Assembly (NCBI GenBank): GCA_002423285.1
Contig: DIVF01000028.1
Span: 1 to 10,826, forward strand
Direction of reading: 5' to 3'
From: Micavibrio sp. UBA6139
Lineage (GTDB): Bacteria > Pseudomonadota > Alphaproteobacteria > Micavibrionales > Micavibrionaceae
Length of the DNA: 10,826 nt
This document shows positions 1-6,480 of the stretch, piece by piece. Positions within the stretch are counted from its first letter, which is position 1. Every line of letters starts with the position of its first letter. The position numbers were made by a program, and so were the translations under genes. The notes beneath the pieces are model-generated. The model saw only the letters and a program-made list of their open reading frames with translations. It ran no database searches and was not told where the DNA came from.

Positions 1-53
1 TCATGCCAAGGTGGACAACTTGTCTAAAAAGTACGCTACTTTTGCAACAGGCC
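1..53. mobile_element. End of an insertion sequence, inside edge of the window
   Basis: Read on the minus strand from 53 leftwards, the sequence begins GGCCTGTTGCAAAAGT. This matches 15 of 16 bases of the sequence that starts at 10807 (GACCTGTTGCAAAAGT). The two copies face each other across the window, as terminal inverted repeats of IS copies lying outside both edges would. The base pair after the repeat is TA (54-55), and TA also precedes the right-hand repeat, consistent with an element that targets TA. Sequence beyond the first 16 bases differs between the two edges, so they are probably the left and right ends of one element. The IS family is not assigned; an IS5-like or IS630-like element is possible. 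No transposase domain is visible in the 53 bases. Confidence 0.6.
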
Positions 54-68
54 TAATAACAATATAAA
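42..68 (+). promoter_or_regulatory. Possible hybrid promoter made by IS end and flanking DNA
   Basis: TTGCAA at 42-47 lies inside the IS terminal repeat. TATAAA at 63-68 lies in the flanking DNA, 15 bases further on. The -10 hexamer fits the sigma-70 consensus at 5 of 6 positions and the -35 at 4 of 6, but the spacer is shorter than the usual 17. If real, it would drive the gene starting at 93 and possibly ubiE. Confidence 0.25.
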
Positions 69-92
69 AATGACGACAGGGACTCCGCCGCA

Positions 93-368
93 ATGGAACT
101 CACTTCTGCAATCAAGCTGACAAAGCTTTTCCGCGATCAAGCCGAAAATCGCCGCATCGACCGCAGCAAAATCTGTATTTCTGTGACCGGAGATAACGGT
201 GCTGAAATCTCAGTCAACGTAAAATCACCAATTCAAGCGGCGCAATATTTGAAATTCCTGCTGAAAAATGATCACCCCTTGTTTCAACGGGGCGAGCGTC
301 AGTTTACCTTTGGCACATTCCCAGACCCGATTGTTTTAAAGTCTGGGGCAGCTATGTCGAGCCATTGA
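93..368 (+). CDS. Hypothetical protein, N-terminal part (frameshifted gene)
   Basis: This 91-residue reading frame starts with ATG at 93, with a purine-rich stretch (CAGGGA, about 77-82) upstream as a possible ribosome binding site. I do not recognise the family. The N-terminus is charged and helical in character (KLTKLFRDQAENRRIDRSK), followed by a beta-rich stretch and then an amphipathic segment (IQAAQYLKFLLKND). The last 10 or so residues look unnatural, whereas the -1 frame from about 341 reads on as convincing protein (VWGSYVEPLNKMEFAV) to a stop at 620-622. I infer that 93-622 was, or is, one gene of about 176 residues, broken or joined by a shift at the TTTAAAG at 335-341. No signal peptide or membrane segment is seen. 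It sits just inside the IS end and overlaps ubiE. Confidence 0.55.
   Translation: MELTSAIKLTKLFRDQAENRRIDRSKICISVTGDNGAEISVNVKSPIQAAQYLKFLLKNDHPLFQRGERQFTFGTFPDPIVLKSGAAMSSH
335..341 (+). other. Candidate -1 frameshift heptamer T TTA AAG
   Basis: In the frame of the gene starting at 93 the codons are GTT TTA AAG. The heptamer T TTA AAG therefore has the X XXY YYZ form in the correct register, and a -1 slip leads exactly into the reading frame that ends at 622. I see no strong stem-loop just downstream and no internal Shine-Dalgarno sequence just upstream, so a one-base deletion, or an undercalled T4 or A3 run, explains it equally well. Confidence 0.35.
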
Positions 369-622
369 ACAAAATGGAATTTGCGGTGATGTCCATTCGT
401 CTGCGCTTTGCGCTGGCGGATTCTGCCTCTGAACTGTGTTTTGATGATGATTTCTGCCGCACCGATTGGGATGCACCGCTGAACCGCGTCAATGGCCCGC
501 GCATCAAAGACTTTATCCGCGTTTTGGAAAAGGCTGGGAATGATTGGAAAGAGCTGGCATTTACAACCGTCCCGCATCGGTCTAAAAAACATGCATCATT
601 GAGTCTTGTACCAAAGGTATAG
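365..622 (+). CDS. Hypothetical protein, C-terminal part (frameshifted gene)
   Basis: This open frame runs to TAG at 620-622. The first in-frame ATG is at 374. The track-style start at 365 is TTG, and neither has a clear ribosome binding site. The frame is open well upstream of 365, and the protein-like sequence begins near 341, which suggests it is the second half of the gene starting at 93. Visible segments are a beta-rich stretch (FAVMSIRLRFALAD), an acidic stretch (CFDDDFCRTDWD) and a helical stretch (RIKDFIRVLEKAGNDWKEL), ending in a basic tail. I recognise no family. It overlaps the proposed ubiE start by 17 bases, so the two may be translationally coupled. Confidence 0.5.
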   Translation: MNKMEFAVMSIRLRFALADSASELCFDDDFCRTDWDAPLNRVNGPRIKDFIRVLEKAGNDWKELAFTTVPHRSKKHASLSLVPKV

Positions 623-1400
623 CAAAATTAAACAGTCACATTCAAAAGAGAATAAAAATCCTGAAAGCCAGTGGTTCGGTGAAAAGCCCGTAACGCCCGA
701 TGAAAAAACCGGTCTGGTGATTGATGTTTTTGATTCCGTGGCCGACCGTTATGACCTGATGAATGATTTGATGTCAGCGGGCGTTCACCGTCTGTGGAAG
801 GACCAGTTCGTCCGCCAGATCCGCCCGCGTGCTGAATATACCTATCTGGATGTGGGTGGTGGAACCGGTGACATTGCCTTTCGTATTCGCAAAGCCACGG
901 GCGCGGGCCCACAAATTACCGTGTGTGATCTGAACGGTGAGATGCTGCGCGTGGGGCGTAACCGCGCCACCGACCGTGGTTGGTTAAATGATTTTGAATG
1001 GGTGGTTGGTAATGCCGACTCCCTGCCTGTGCCGGATGAAAGCGTCGATGTCTATACAATCGCATTCTGCCTGCGCAACGTAACCAAGATTGATGATGCG
1101 CTGGCCGAAGCCTACCGCGTCTTGAAACCCGGCGGGCGGTTCTTCTGCCTGGAATTCAGCCATGTGGCCGACCCGCTTCTCGCCAAGCTCTATGATGCCT
1201 ATTCCTACCGCGTGATCCCGAAAGTCGGTCAGATCGTGACCAAGGACCGGGACAGCTACCAATATCTGGTCGAAAGCATCCGGAAGTTCCCCAACCAGAA
1301 GGCGTTGGAACGCCGTATGTACGGGGCGGGATTTGGCCGGGTTCGGGTTAAAAACCTGTCTTTTGGCATTGCAGCAATCCACGAGGGCTGGAAGCTGTAA
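606..1400 (+). CDS. ubiE: UbiE/COQ5 methyltransferase
   Basis: This SAM-dependent C-methyltransferase acts on the quinone ring: it methylates the demethylmenaquinone or 2-polyprenyl-methoxy-benzoquinol intermediate in quinone synthesis. The 264-residue product carries both family signatures. The first, YDLMNDLMSAGVHRLW, spans residues 49-64, and the second, RVLKPGGRFFCLEFS, spans residues 171-185. SAM-binding motif I is LDVGGGTGD (81-89), and the acidic ribose-binding region is CDLNGEM (107-113). The C-terminus (YLVESIRKFPNQ, then GIAAIHEGWKL) is the standard end, so the gene is complete. The start is uncertain. No ATG or GTG precedes the conserved core; TTG at 606 is used here, with ATT at 627 (AAAGG nine bases before it) as an unusual alternative. 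The first 20 or so residues are not conserved. It overlaps the upstream frame by 17 bases. Confidence 0.95.
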   Translation: MYQRYSKIKQSHSKENKNPESQWFGEKPVTPDEKTGLVIDVFDSVADRYDLMNDLMSAGVHRLWKDQFVRQIRPRAEYTYLDVGGGTGDIAFRIRKATGAGPQITVCDLNGEMLRVGRNRATDRGWLNDFEWVVGNADSLPVPDESVDVYTIAFCLRNVTKIDDALAEAYRVLKPGGRFFCLEFSHVADPLLAKLYDAYSYRVIPKVGQIVTKDRDSYQYLVESIRKFPNQKALERRMYGAGFGRVRVKNLSFGIAAIHEGWKL

Positions 1401-1582
1401 TTCCGGAAAATGGCCCTTGCCCCGGTTCCCACGGGATATCTGCCTAAGAATATGAAAAGATTATTGATTTTGTAGAGAATCTGTTGCAGTTTCCACAATG
1501 TATTCCGGTCTGCCCTCTTTTCGGAAGACACCAACCAACCAAACAAACATTGAAAAAACATTCCTTCTGGAGAGATTAAGTC

Positions 1583-2050
1583 ATGGATTTCGTACGCATT
1601 ACAAAAACAATTCTGCCTGCTGTTGTCGTTCTGGTTGCCGGCCTGTTCGGCGTGAACTTCGTTTACAACACATACATGCAAGATGGCGCAGCCAGCGTCA
1701 TCACACTGGAGCCAGCAGCCGGTGAAGAAGGCGTAACCGTTAGCGTTGAAGACGGCGCAACAAGCGTTTCCACAACCGTTGGCGACAGCGTTGTGACAAC
1801 AACAACCGAAACAGTTGTTGAAGCTGTTGACGTATGCGCGACCGCACAAGCTGCTGCTGAAGCTGCTGTTGGTACAGACAAAGCGGCTGAAGCTGCAAAA
1901 GCTGCTGCTGACTGTGAAGCTGCGAAAGAAGTTAAAGCTGAAGCCGACGTGAAAGTTGACGCCGCAACAGAAGCTGCCGTTGATGCCGCCATTGAAGGCA
2001 ACGTTGAAAGCAAAACAGAAGCAGACGCTGTTGCTCCTGCCGCTGAATAA
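1583..2050 (+). CDS. Membrane-anchored Ala/Glu-rich protein of unknown function
   Basis: The start ATG has a good ribosome binding site (GGAGAG at 1569-1574, eight bases upstream). The 155-residue product has a short charged N-terminus, one hydrophobic segment at about residues 9-29 (ILPAVVVLVAGLFGVNFVY), a Thr/Val-rich linker with a Glu-rich start (40-80), and an Ala/Glu/Lys/Val-rich region (80-155) with heptad-like Ala runs, probably a long helix. Only two cysteines are present, at 85 and 111, flanking the most Ala-rich part; a disulfide would be possible in the periplasm. No lipobox is seen, so the first segment is probably an uncleaved anchor with the tail outside the cytoplasm. Codons are dominated by GCT and GCA repeats, giving a near-repetitive DNA stretch at 1847-1920. 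The gene is bounded by 182 bases upstream and a strong terminator downstream, so it is probably transcribed alone. I do not recognise a family. Confidence 0.8.
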   Translation: MDFVRITKTILPAVVVLVAGLFGVNFVYNTYMQDGAASVITLEPAAGEEGVTVSVEDGATSVSTTVGDSVVTTTTETVVEAVDVCATAQAAAEAAVGTDKAAEAAKAAADCEAAKEVKAEADVKVDAATEAAVDAAIEGNVESKTEADAVAPAAE

Positions 2051-2102
2051 GCTGCTCACTAATATAAGCACCCTCTCGACCTCTGTGTCATAAGGGTTTA
2101 TG

Positions 2103-2142
2103 ATCGGTCCCATCTTCATACAGATGGGACCGATTAGTTTTT
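2103..2142 (+). terminator. Rho-independent terminator after the Ala-rich protein gene
   Basis: A perfect 13-bp stem (ATCGGTCCCATCT at 2103-2115 with AGATGGGACCGAT at 2122-2134) has a six-base loop and is followed by TAG and five T residues (2138-2142). A smaller 6-bp hairpin, TCATAA/TTATGA (2088-2093 and 2098-2103), abuts it on the 5' side and shares base 2103, so the two cannot both form completely. dut begins only 22 bases after the T-run, so dut either uses a promoter inside this region or depends on readthrough. Confidence 0.9.
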
Positions 2143-2164
2143 AAACCTGGAAAAGGACTCCGCC

Positions 2165-2656
2165 ATGACCAATGCTGCCGCACAGATTAAACAGACACAT
2201 TCACTGGATCATGTTTCGGTTCAAGTCGCGCGTATGCCGCATGCGATGGATTTGCCGCTGCCCAATTATGCAACCGAACAATCAGCTGGAATGGATCTGT
2301 GCGCGGCGATTGATGCGCCCATCACACTGCAGCCGGGTCAACACGGTATGGTGCCAACGGGTCTTTCCATTGCCCTGCCCGCTGGGTTTGAAGCACAGGT
2401 GCGTCCACGCTCTGGCCTTGCCGCAAAAAACGGTGTCACCGTTTTGAACAGCCCCGGTACAATCGATGCCGACTATCGCGGCGAGATCAAAGCCATCCTC
2501 ATCAACCTGAGCCAGACCCCCTTCGTGATCGAACGCGGCATGCGCATTGCGCAGATGGTTGTCGCCCGCCATTCCACCGTGACCTGGGCCGAAGTTGAAA
2601 CACTGGATGAAACCACTCGCGGTGCGGGCGGGTTTGGCTCTACTGGCACGAAATAA
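2165..2656 (+). CDS. dut: dUTP diphosphatase (dUTPase)
   Basis: This homotrimeric enzyme cleaves dUTP to dUMP and pyrophosphate. It keeps uracil out of DNA and supplies dUMP for thymidylate synthesis. All five trimeric dUTPase motifs are present in the 163 residues: AGMDLCAA (41-48), PRSGLA (81-86), GTIDADYRGEI (98-108), RIAQMVV (127-133) and the C-terminal flexible RGAGGFGSTG (152-161) that closes over the active site. Asp101 is the expected catalytic base that activates water, and Tyr104 is the expected residue stacking on the uracil ring. The N-terminal extension of about 15 residues before the first strand is slightly longer than in compact family members. The ATG at 2165 follows AAAAGGA (2151-2157). 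The gene is complete and followed by mutS after 77 bases. Confidence 0.97.
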   Translation: MTNAAAQIKQTHSLDHVSVQVARMPHAMDLPLPNYATEQSAGMDLCAAIDAPITLQPGQHGMVPTGLSIALPAGFEAQVRPRSGLAAKNGVTVLNSPGTIDADYRGEIKAILINLSQTPFVIERGMRIAQMVVARHSTVTWAEVETLDETTRGAGGFGSTGTK

Positions 2657-2657
2657 C

Positions 2658-2701
2658 GGTTTTTCCCCGTAAAACCACGGCAAAGGGGCAAAAACCCCTT
2701 T
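2658..2701 (+). repeat. Two small hairpins between dut and mutS
   Basis: Two stem-loops lie in the 77-base gap. GGTTTT (2658-2663) pairs with AAAACC (2671-2676), and AAAGGGG (2682-2688) pairs with CCCCTTT (2695-2701). Neither is followed by a T-run; the second is followed by CCCCCTTGG. They are therefore weak terminator candidates at best, and may slow polymerase or act on the RNA. No clear promoter or Shine-Dalgarno sequence is seen before mutS. Confidence 0.35.
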
Positions 2702-2733
2702 CCCCCTTGGGCTGTTCATCGTAAAAATACCCT

Positions 2734-5433
2734 ATGTCACAACTTGCGCAAAAAACATCCGATGAGTTCATCGCCGATGGGCACACGCCCATGATGGCGC
2801 AATATTTGTCGGTGAAGGCGCAATATCCGGATTGCCTTGTGTTCTACCGCATGGGCGATTTTTACGAATTGTTCTTTGATGATGCCGTCAATGCGTCCGA
2901 AGCCCTCGACATTACCCTGACCAAACGCGGCAAGACGCAAGAGAATGAGATTCCCATGTGCGGCGTTCCGGCCCATGCGCTGGACCCCTATCTCGCCCGC
3001 CTGATCCGGTCGGGATTTAAAGTCGCCATCTGTGACCAGACCGAAACGCCGGAACAGGCAAAGAAGCGCGGCGGGTCAAAGGCGCTGGTGCGCCGTGATG
3101 TTGTTCGCGTGGTCACGCAAGGGACACTGACTGAAGATACGCTGCTCGATGCACGGGAAAATAATTACCTGTCTGCCTTGGCGGAAGCTGGTGGGCAATA
3201 TGGTCTGGCGTGGCTGGAACTTTCAACGGGTGAATTCTGGGTTCAGCCTGTTTTGGAAAAATCACTGGGTGCGGCGATTGAGCGCATTGGCGCATCCGAA
3301 ATCCTGACCCCCGACCGGATGATTCAAAAACCAGCGCTGTTTGAAACCTTCACGCCGCTGCGCAGCCGTTTAACAGTGCAACCATCGAGCCTGTTTGATA
3401 GCGAAAATGCCCGTAAACGCCTTGAATCATTGTTCGGTGTTGGAACATTGGAATCCTTTGGTGCATTCAGCCGCGCAGAGATTGCGGCAGCTGGCGCACT
3501 GATCGATTACGTTGAACGCACCCAGATGGGGAAATTACCGCATTTGTTCCGCCCGCGCCAATTATCATCCGGCGCGATGATGGAAATTGATGCCGCGACA
3601 CGCCGCAACCTTGAACTGACCCGCACATTAACGGGTGAGCGTAAAGGATCACTGCTGGCGACCATCGACCGCACGGTGACCGCATCGGGTGCGCGGTTAT
3701 TACAGGCCCGCCTCTCCGCCCCGCTATGCGACACGGCGGCCATTGCCCAGCGTCATGATGAAGTGGCGGCACTGGTTGAAGATTCAAGACTATGCGGCAT
3801 GCTCCGCACCGCCCTTAAAAATATTCCCGATATGGAACGTGGCCTGTCACGTTTGACCGTGGGCCGTGGTGGCCCGCGCGATCAAGGACAAATTCGTGAT
3901 GGGTTGCGCGGGGCTGAGGATATTCGCGGCTTCTTGTTGCAATCACCCCCTGCTGCCCTTTCCATCATCATGGACCAGTTGGTGCAAATGCCTGCGGTGC
4001 AGGCCTTGGCTGACCGCCTGCATCAATGTCTGAAGGATGAACTGCCTGTTTTAGACCGCGACGGCGGGTTTATCCGTGAGGGCTACAGCGCCCGTCTTGA
4101 TGAGCTGCGCATGATGCGCGATGAAGGAAAACGCCTGATGGCTGGCCTTGAGGCCCGCTATAAACAGGACACAGGGATTGAATCCTTAAAAATATCCTAC
4201 AACAACATCCTTGGTTATTACATCGAAGTGCCCGTCAAACGCGCCGATAAATTGATGGTGCATCCGGGGCAAGAAAACACCCGTGATAACCCGTTCATCC
4301 ATCGCCAGACCATGGCGAGTGGTGTGCGCTTCACCACGCCCGAACTGGCAGAGATGGAACGCGATATGGCGTCTGCCTCTGAAAAAGCACTGGCGATTGA
4401 ACAGGAATTATTTGACCAGCTGAATGACGAGATCAGCAATCTGTCAGAACAGATTGGCATTATTGCCCGCGCTCTGGCGGCCCTTGATGTCGCATCGGCA
4501 CTGGCGCAACTGGCCAGCGATCATAGTTATTGCCGCCCAACAATGACCGAGGACACACAATTCACCATCTCCGGTGGCCGTCACCCGGTCGTTGAAGCGG
4601 CTCTGCGGGCCAATGGCGGCGATGCGTTTGTGCCCAATGACTGTGATCTGGGTGATGCACAGCGTTTGTGGTTGCTGACCGGTCCTAACATGGCTGGTAA
4701 ATCAACCTTCCTGCGTCAAAACGCCCTGATTGCCATTCTGGCGCAGATGGGTTCGTTTGTGCCGGCACGTGCTGCAACCATTGGCCTGATTGACCGTCTG
4801 TTTAGCCGCGTTGGCGCATCTGATGATCTGGCGCGTGGTCATTCGACCTTCATGGTTGAGATGGTTGAAACGGCGGCGATTTTGAATCAGGCCACCAACC
4901 GCTCCCTCGTTATCCTTGATGAGATTGGCCGTGGCACGGCAACCTTTGATGGTCTTTCGATTGCGTGGGCCTGTGTTGAACATTTGCATGAGGCCAATCA
5001 GTGCCGTTCGCTGTTTGCAACCCACTACCACGAACTGACCACCCTCACCTCGAAACTACCGAAACTTTCCTGCCATTCGATGCAGGTGAAGGAATGGCAG
5101 GGTGATATTATTTTCATGCACGCCATTGGCGCGGGCAGCGCCGATCGATCCTACGGTATTCACGTAGCACGCCTTGCCGGGTTGCCACAGGCCGTGATTG
5201 AACGCGCGCAGAATGTTCTGGCCCATCTGCAAAGCGGTGAAAAATCAACCACGCTGTCGCGCATGGCCGAAGACCTGCCGCTTTTCTCTGCCGTGCCAAA
5301 AGTTGTAGCCGCGCCACAAGTCTCAGCCGTTGAAGAACGCCTGCAAACCATCGACCCCGATGAGTTATCTGCACGCGAAGCATTGGAAATGCTCTACGAG
5401 TTGAAAAAAATCAGCCTACAGCAGACGAATTAA
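2734..5433 (+). CDS. mutS: DNA mismatch repair protein MutS
   Basis: This is the dimeric mismatch-recognition ATPase that starts methyl-independent or strand-directed mismatch repair with MutL. The 899-residue protein has the full MutS domain order. The N-terminal mismatch-binding domain contains GDFYELF, with Phe43 and Glu45 of the F-x-E motif that contacts the mismatch. Connector, lever and clamp domains follow (roughly 130-570). The ABC-type ATPase contains Walker A GPNMAGKST (650-658), the signature region with DDLARGHSTF, Walker B LVILDE (725-730), and THYHELTTL. The C-terminal tail (AREALEMLYELKKI) matches the dimerisation region. Length is slightly above that of the E. coli protein (853), as is common in alphaproteobacteria. 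The ATG at 2734 fits the usual N-terminus, but no good ribosome binding site precedes it. The gene is intact, so the strain is not expected to be a mutator through this locus. Confidence 0.98.
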   Translation: MSQLAQKTSDEFIADGHTPMMAQYLSVKAQYPDCLVFYRMGDFYELFFDDAVNASEALDITLTKRGKTQENEIPMCGVPAHALDPYLARLIRSGFKVAICDQTETPEQAKKRGGSKALVRRDVVRVVTQGTLTEDTLLDARENNYLSALAEAGGQYGLAWLELSTGEFWVQPVLEKSLGAAIERIGASEILTPDRMIQKPALFETFTPLRSRLTVQPSSLFDSENARKRLESLFGVGTLESFGAFSRAEIAAAGALIDYVERTQMGKLPHLFRPRQLSSGAMMEIDAATRRNLELTRTLTGERKGSLLATIDRTVTASGARLLQARLSAPLCDTAAIAQRHDEVAALVEDSRLCGMLRTALKNIPDMERGLSRLTVGRGGPRDQGQIRDGLRGAEDIRGFLLQSPPAALSIIMDQLVQMPAVQALADRLHQCLKDELPVLDRDGGFIREGYSARLDELRMMRDEGKRLMAGLEARYKQDTGIESLKISYNNILGYYIEVPVKRADKLMVHPGQENTRDNPFIHRQTMASGVRFTTPELAEMERDMASASEKALAIEQELFDQLNDEISNLSEQIGIIARALAALDVASALAQLASDHSYCRPTMTEDTQFTISGGRHPVVEAALRANGGDAFVPNDCDLGDAQRLWLLTGPNMAGKSTFLRQNALIAILAQMGSFVPARAATIGLIDRLFSRVGASDDLARGHSTFMVEMVETAAILNQATNRSLVILDEIGRGTATFDGLSIAWACVEHLHEANQCRSLFATHYHELTTLTSKLPKLSCHSMQVKEWQGDIIFMHAIGAGSADRSYGIHVARLAGLPQAVIERAQNVLAHLQSGEKSTTLSRMAEDLPLFSAVPKVVAAPQVSAVEERLQTIDPDELSAREALEMLYELKKISLQQTN

Positions 5434-5495
5434 CTCCCATTTTCGCAGCTGCAATATCACTTCCCCTTGAACTTCAGTGAAGAAAGGTGGATTCT

Positions 5496-5521
5496 ATGGC
5501 CCTATGAGGTCACAACCATGA
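5496..5521 (+). promoter_or_regulatory. Two overlapping mini-ORFs leading to the cysK-like start
   Basis: AAAGGTGG (5483-5490) precedes an ATG at 5496 that opens only Met-Ala-Leu-stop (TGA 5505-5507). A second ATG at 5504 overlaps that stop and reads Met-Arg-Ser-Gln-Pro-stop. Its TGA (5519-5521) overlaps the ATG at 5518 as ATGA. GAGGT (5506-5510) sits seven bases before 5518. This could be a translational leader, or simply a coincidence of a double ribosome binding site. Confidence 0.3.
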
Positions 5522-6453
5522 AAACAGCTTTGAAACACACATCCGCGCCAACACAACTGACCAACTGCATCCTTGATTGCATCGGCAATACGCCGCTGAT
5601 GGATCTGGGCGATGGCATTCTGGCCAAAGCCGAATTTTTCAATCCGTCAGGGTCGATCAAGGCACGCATGGCAAAGTTCATGATTGAAAAAGCCGAGGCC
5701 GAAGGCCTCCTGAAACCTGGCGACACAATCGTCGAAGCAACCAGCGGTAATACCGGCAATGCCCTGTCTATGATTGCCGCCGTAAAGGGTTATAAAATGA
5801 TCGTCCTGATGCCGGATGGTTACAGCAACGAACGTGTGCGCATTTCAAAAGGCTTTGGCGCCGACATCCGTGCCGTTGGACATTTTCAGGTCAACCAAGC
5901 CCGCGAAGAAGCCATTCGCCTCGGCCAGCAACCAGGCCATTACTGCCCGCAACAATTCGACAATGAATGGAATGTGGAAGAAAACCGCGAATGGTTGGGC
6001 CGTGAAATTATCGAACAGATTCCAGACGGCATGAAGATTGATGCCATCGTTCAAGGCGTTGGCACGGGCGGTACCTTGATCGGTGTGGCACAGGCCCTGC
6101 GCCAATGGCACAACCCGGACCTTAAAGTCTTTGCCATGGAACCCACCGAATCCAGAACCCTTGAATGCTGCATGGTCGCCGACCACCAGATTGAAGGCAT
6201 TTCCGATGGCTTTGTTCCCACCATTTATGAACGCCATAAAGATGAGATCACCGGCATTATTTCCGTCCGTGGCCCCGTTGCCATTGAAGAAGCCGAACAA
6301 ATGGCCCGTGAACGCGGCCTGTTCGTCGGCCCCAGCAGCGGCGCCAATTACTGGGCGGCCAAGGAAATCAAACGCCAGGACCCCAACATCAAGACAGTCC
6401 TCACTTTCCTGTGTGATCGTGGGGAAAAGTACCTGTCCCAGATGTATCAATAA
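5518..6453 (+). CDS. cysK: Cysteine synthase-family PLP-dependent enzyme
   Basis: This fold-type II PLP enzyme is of the O-acetylserine sulfhydrylase/cystathionine beta-synthase family and probably makes L-cysteine from O-acetylserine and sulfide. With the start at 5518 it has 311 residues, close to the usual CysK length. Visible elements are KAEFFNPSGSIKAR (37-50) with the PLP lysine at 48; the substrate loop EATSGNTGN (73-81), in which Ala replaces the more usual Pro; the glycine-rich phosphate loop QGVGTGGT (179-186); EGISDGFVP (226-234); and GPSSGAN (271-277) with the serine that normally contacts the PLP ring nitrogen. ATG 5518 is chosen because GAGGT lies seven bases upstream; an in-frame TTG at 5467 would add 17 unlikely residues. 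CysM or a specialised beta-replacement enzyme cannot be excluded. It follows mutS by 84 bases and precedes recQ by 26, probably in one transcription unit. Confidence 0.85.
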   Translation: MKTALKHTSAPTQLTNCILDCIGNTPLMDLGDGILAKAEFFNPSGSIKARMAKFMIEKAEAEGLLKPGDTIVEATSGNTGNALSMIAAVKGYKMIVLMPDGYSNERVRISKGFGADIRAVGHFQVNQAREEAIRLGQQPGHYCPQQFDNEWNVEENREWLGREIIEQIPDGMKIDAIVQGVGTGGTLIGVAQALRQWHNPDLKVFAMEPTESRTLECCMVADHQIEGISDGFVPTIYERHKDEITGIISVRGPVAIEEAEQMARERGLFVGPSSGANYWAAKEIKRQDPNIKTVLTFLCDRGEKYLSQMYQ

Positions 6454-6457
6454 GGGG

Positions 6458-6480
6458 TAGATGATGTATAACATCATCTA
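6458..6480 (+). promoter_or_regulatory. Perfect 10-bp hairpin ending on the recQ start codon
   Basis: TAGATGATGT (6458-6467), a three-base ATA spacer and ACATCATCTA (6471-6480) form a perfect inverted repeat. Its last base is the A of the recQ ATG. The only good Shine-Dalgarno candidate, AAGGGG (6452-6457), overlaps the cysK stop and abuts the hairpin. That leaves 22 bases to the start, far too long unless the hairpin folds and shortens the distance. It is AT-rich with no T-run, so it is not a terminator. It may be an RNA start-site element or a protein operator. Confidence 0.55.

Noticed and set aside
1663..2013. Minus-strand frame rich in Ala, Ser, Thr and Val opposite the Ala-rich gene
   Set aside because: It is an antisense product of the repetitive Ala codons. 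The plus frame has a ribosome binding site, a membrane segment and a terminator.
1256..2119. Long minus-strand frame of 287 codons across the ubiE end and the Ala-rich gene
   Set aside because: Its product is a Phe/Asn/Cys-rich shadow of GCN and GAA codons and crosses a strong terminator; there is no ribosome binding site and no domain.
5434..5517. Cysteine-related riboswitch or CymR-like operator before the cysK-like gene
   Set aside because: The 84-base gap is too short and shows no conserved aptamer or clear palindrome; only the mini-ORF chain is visible.
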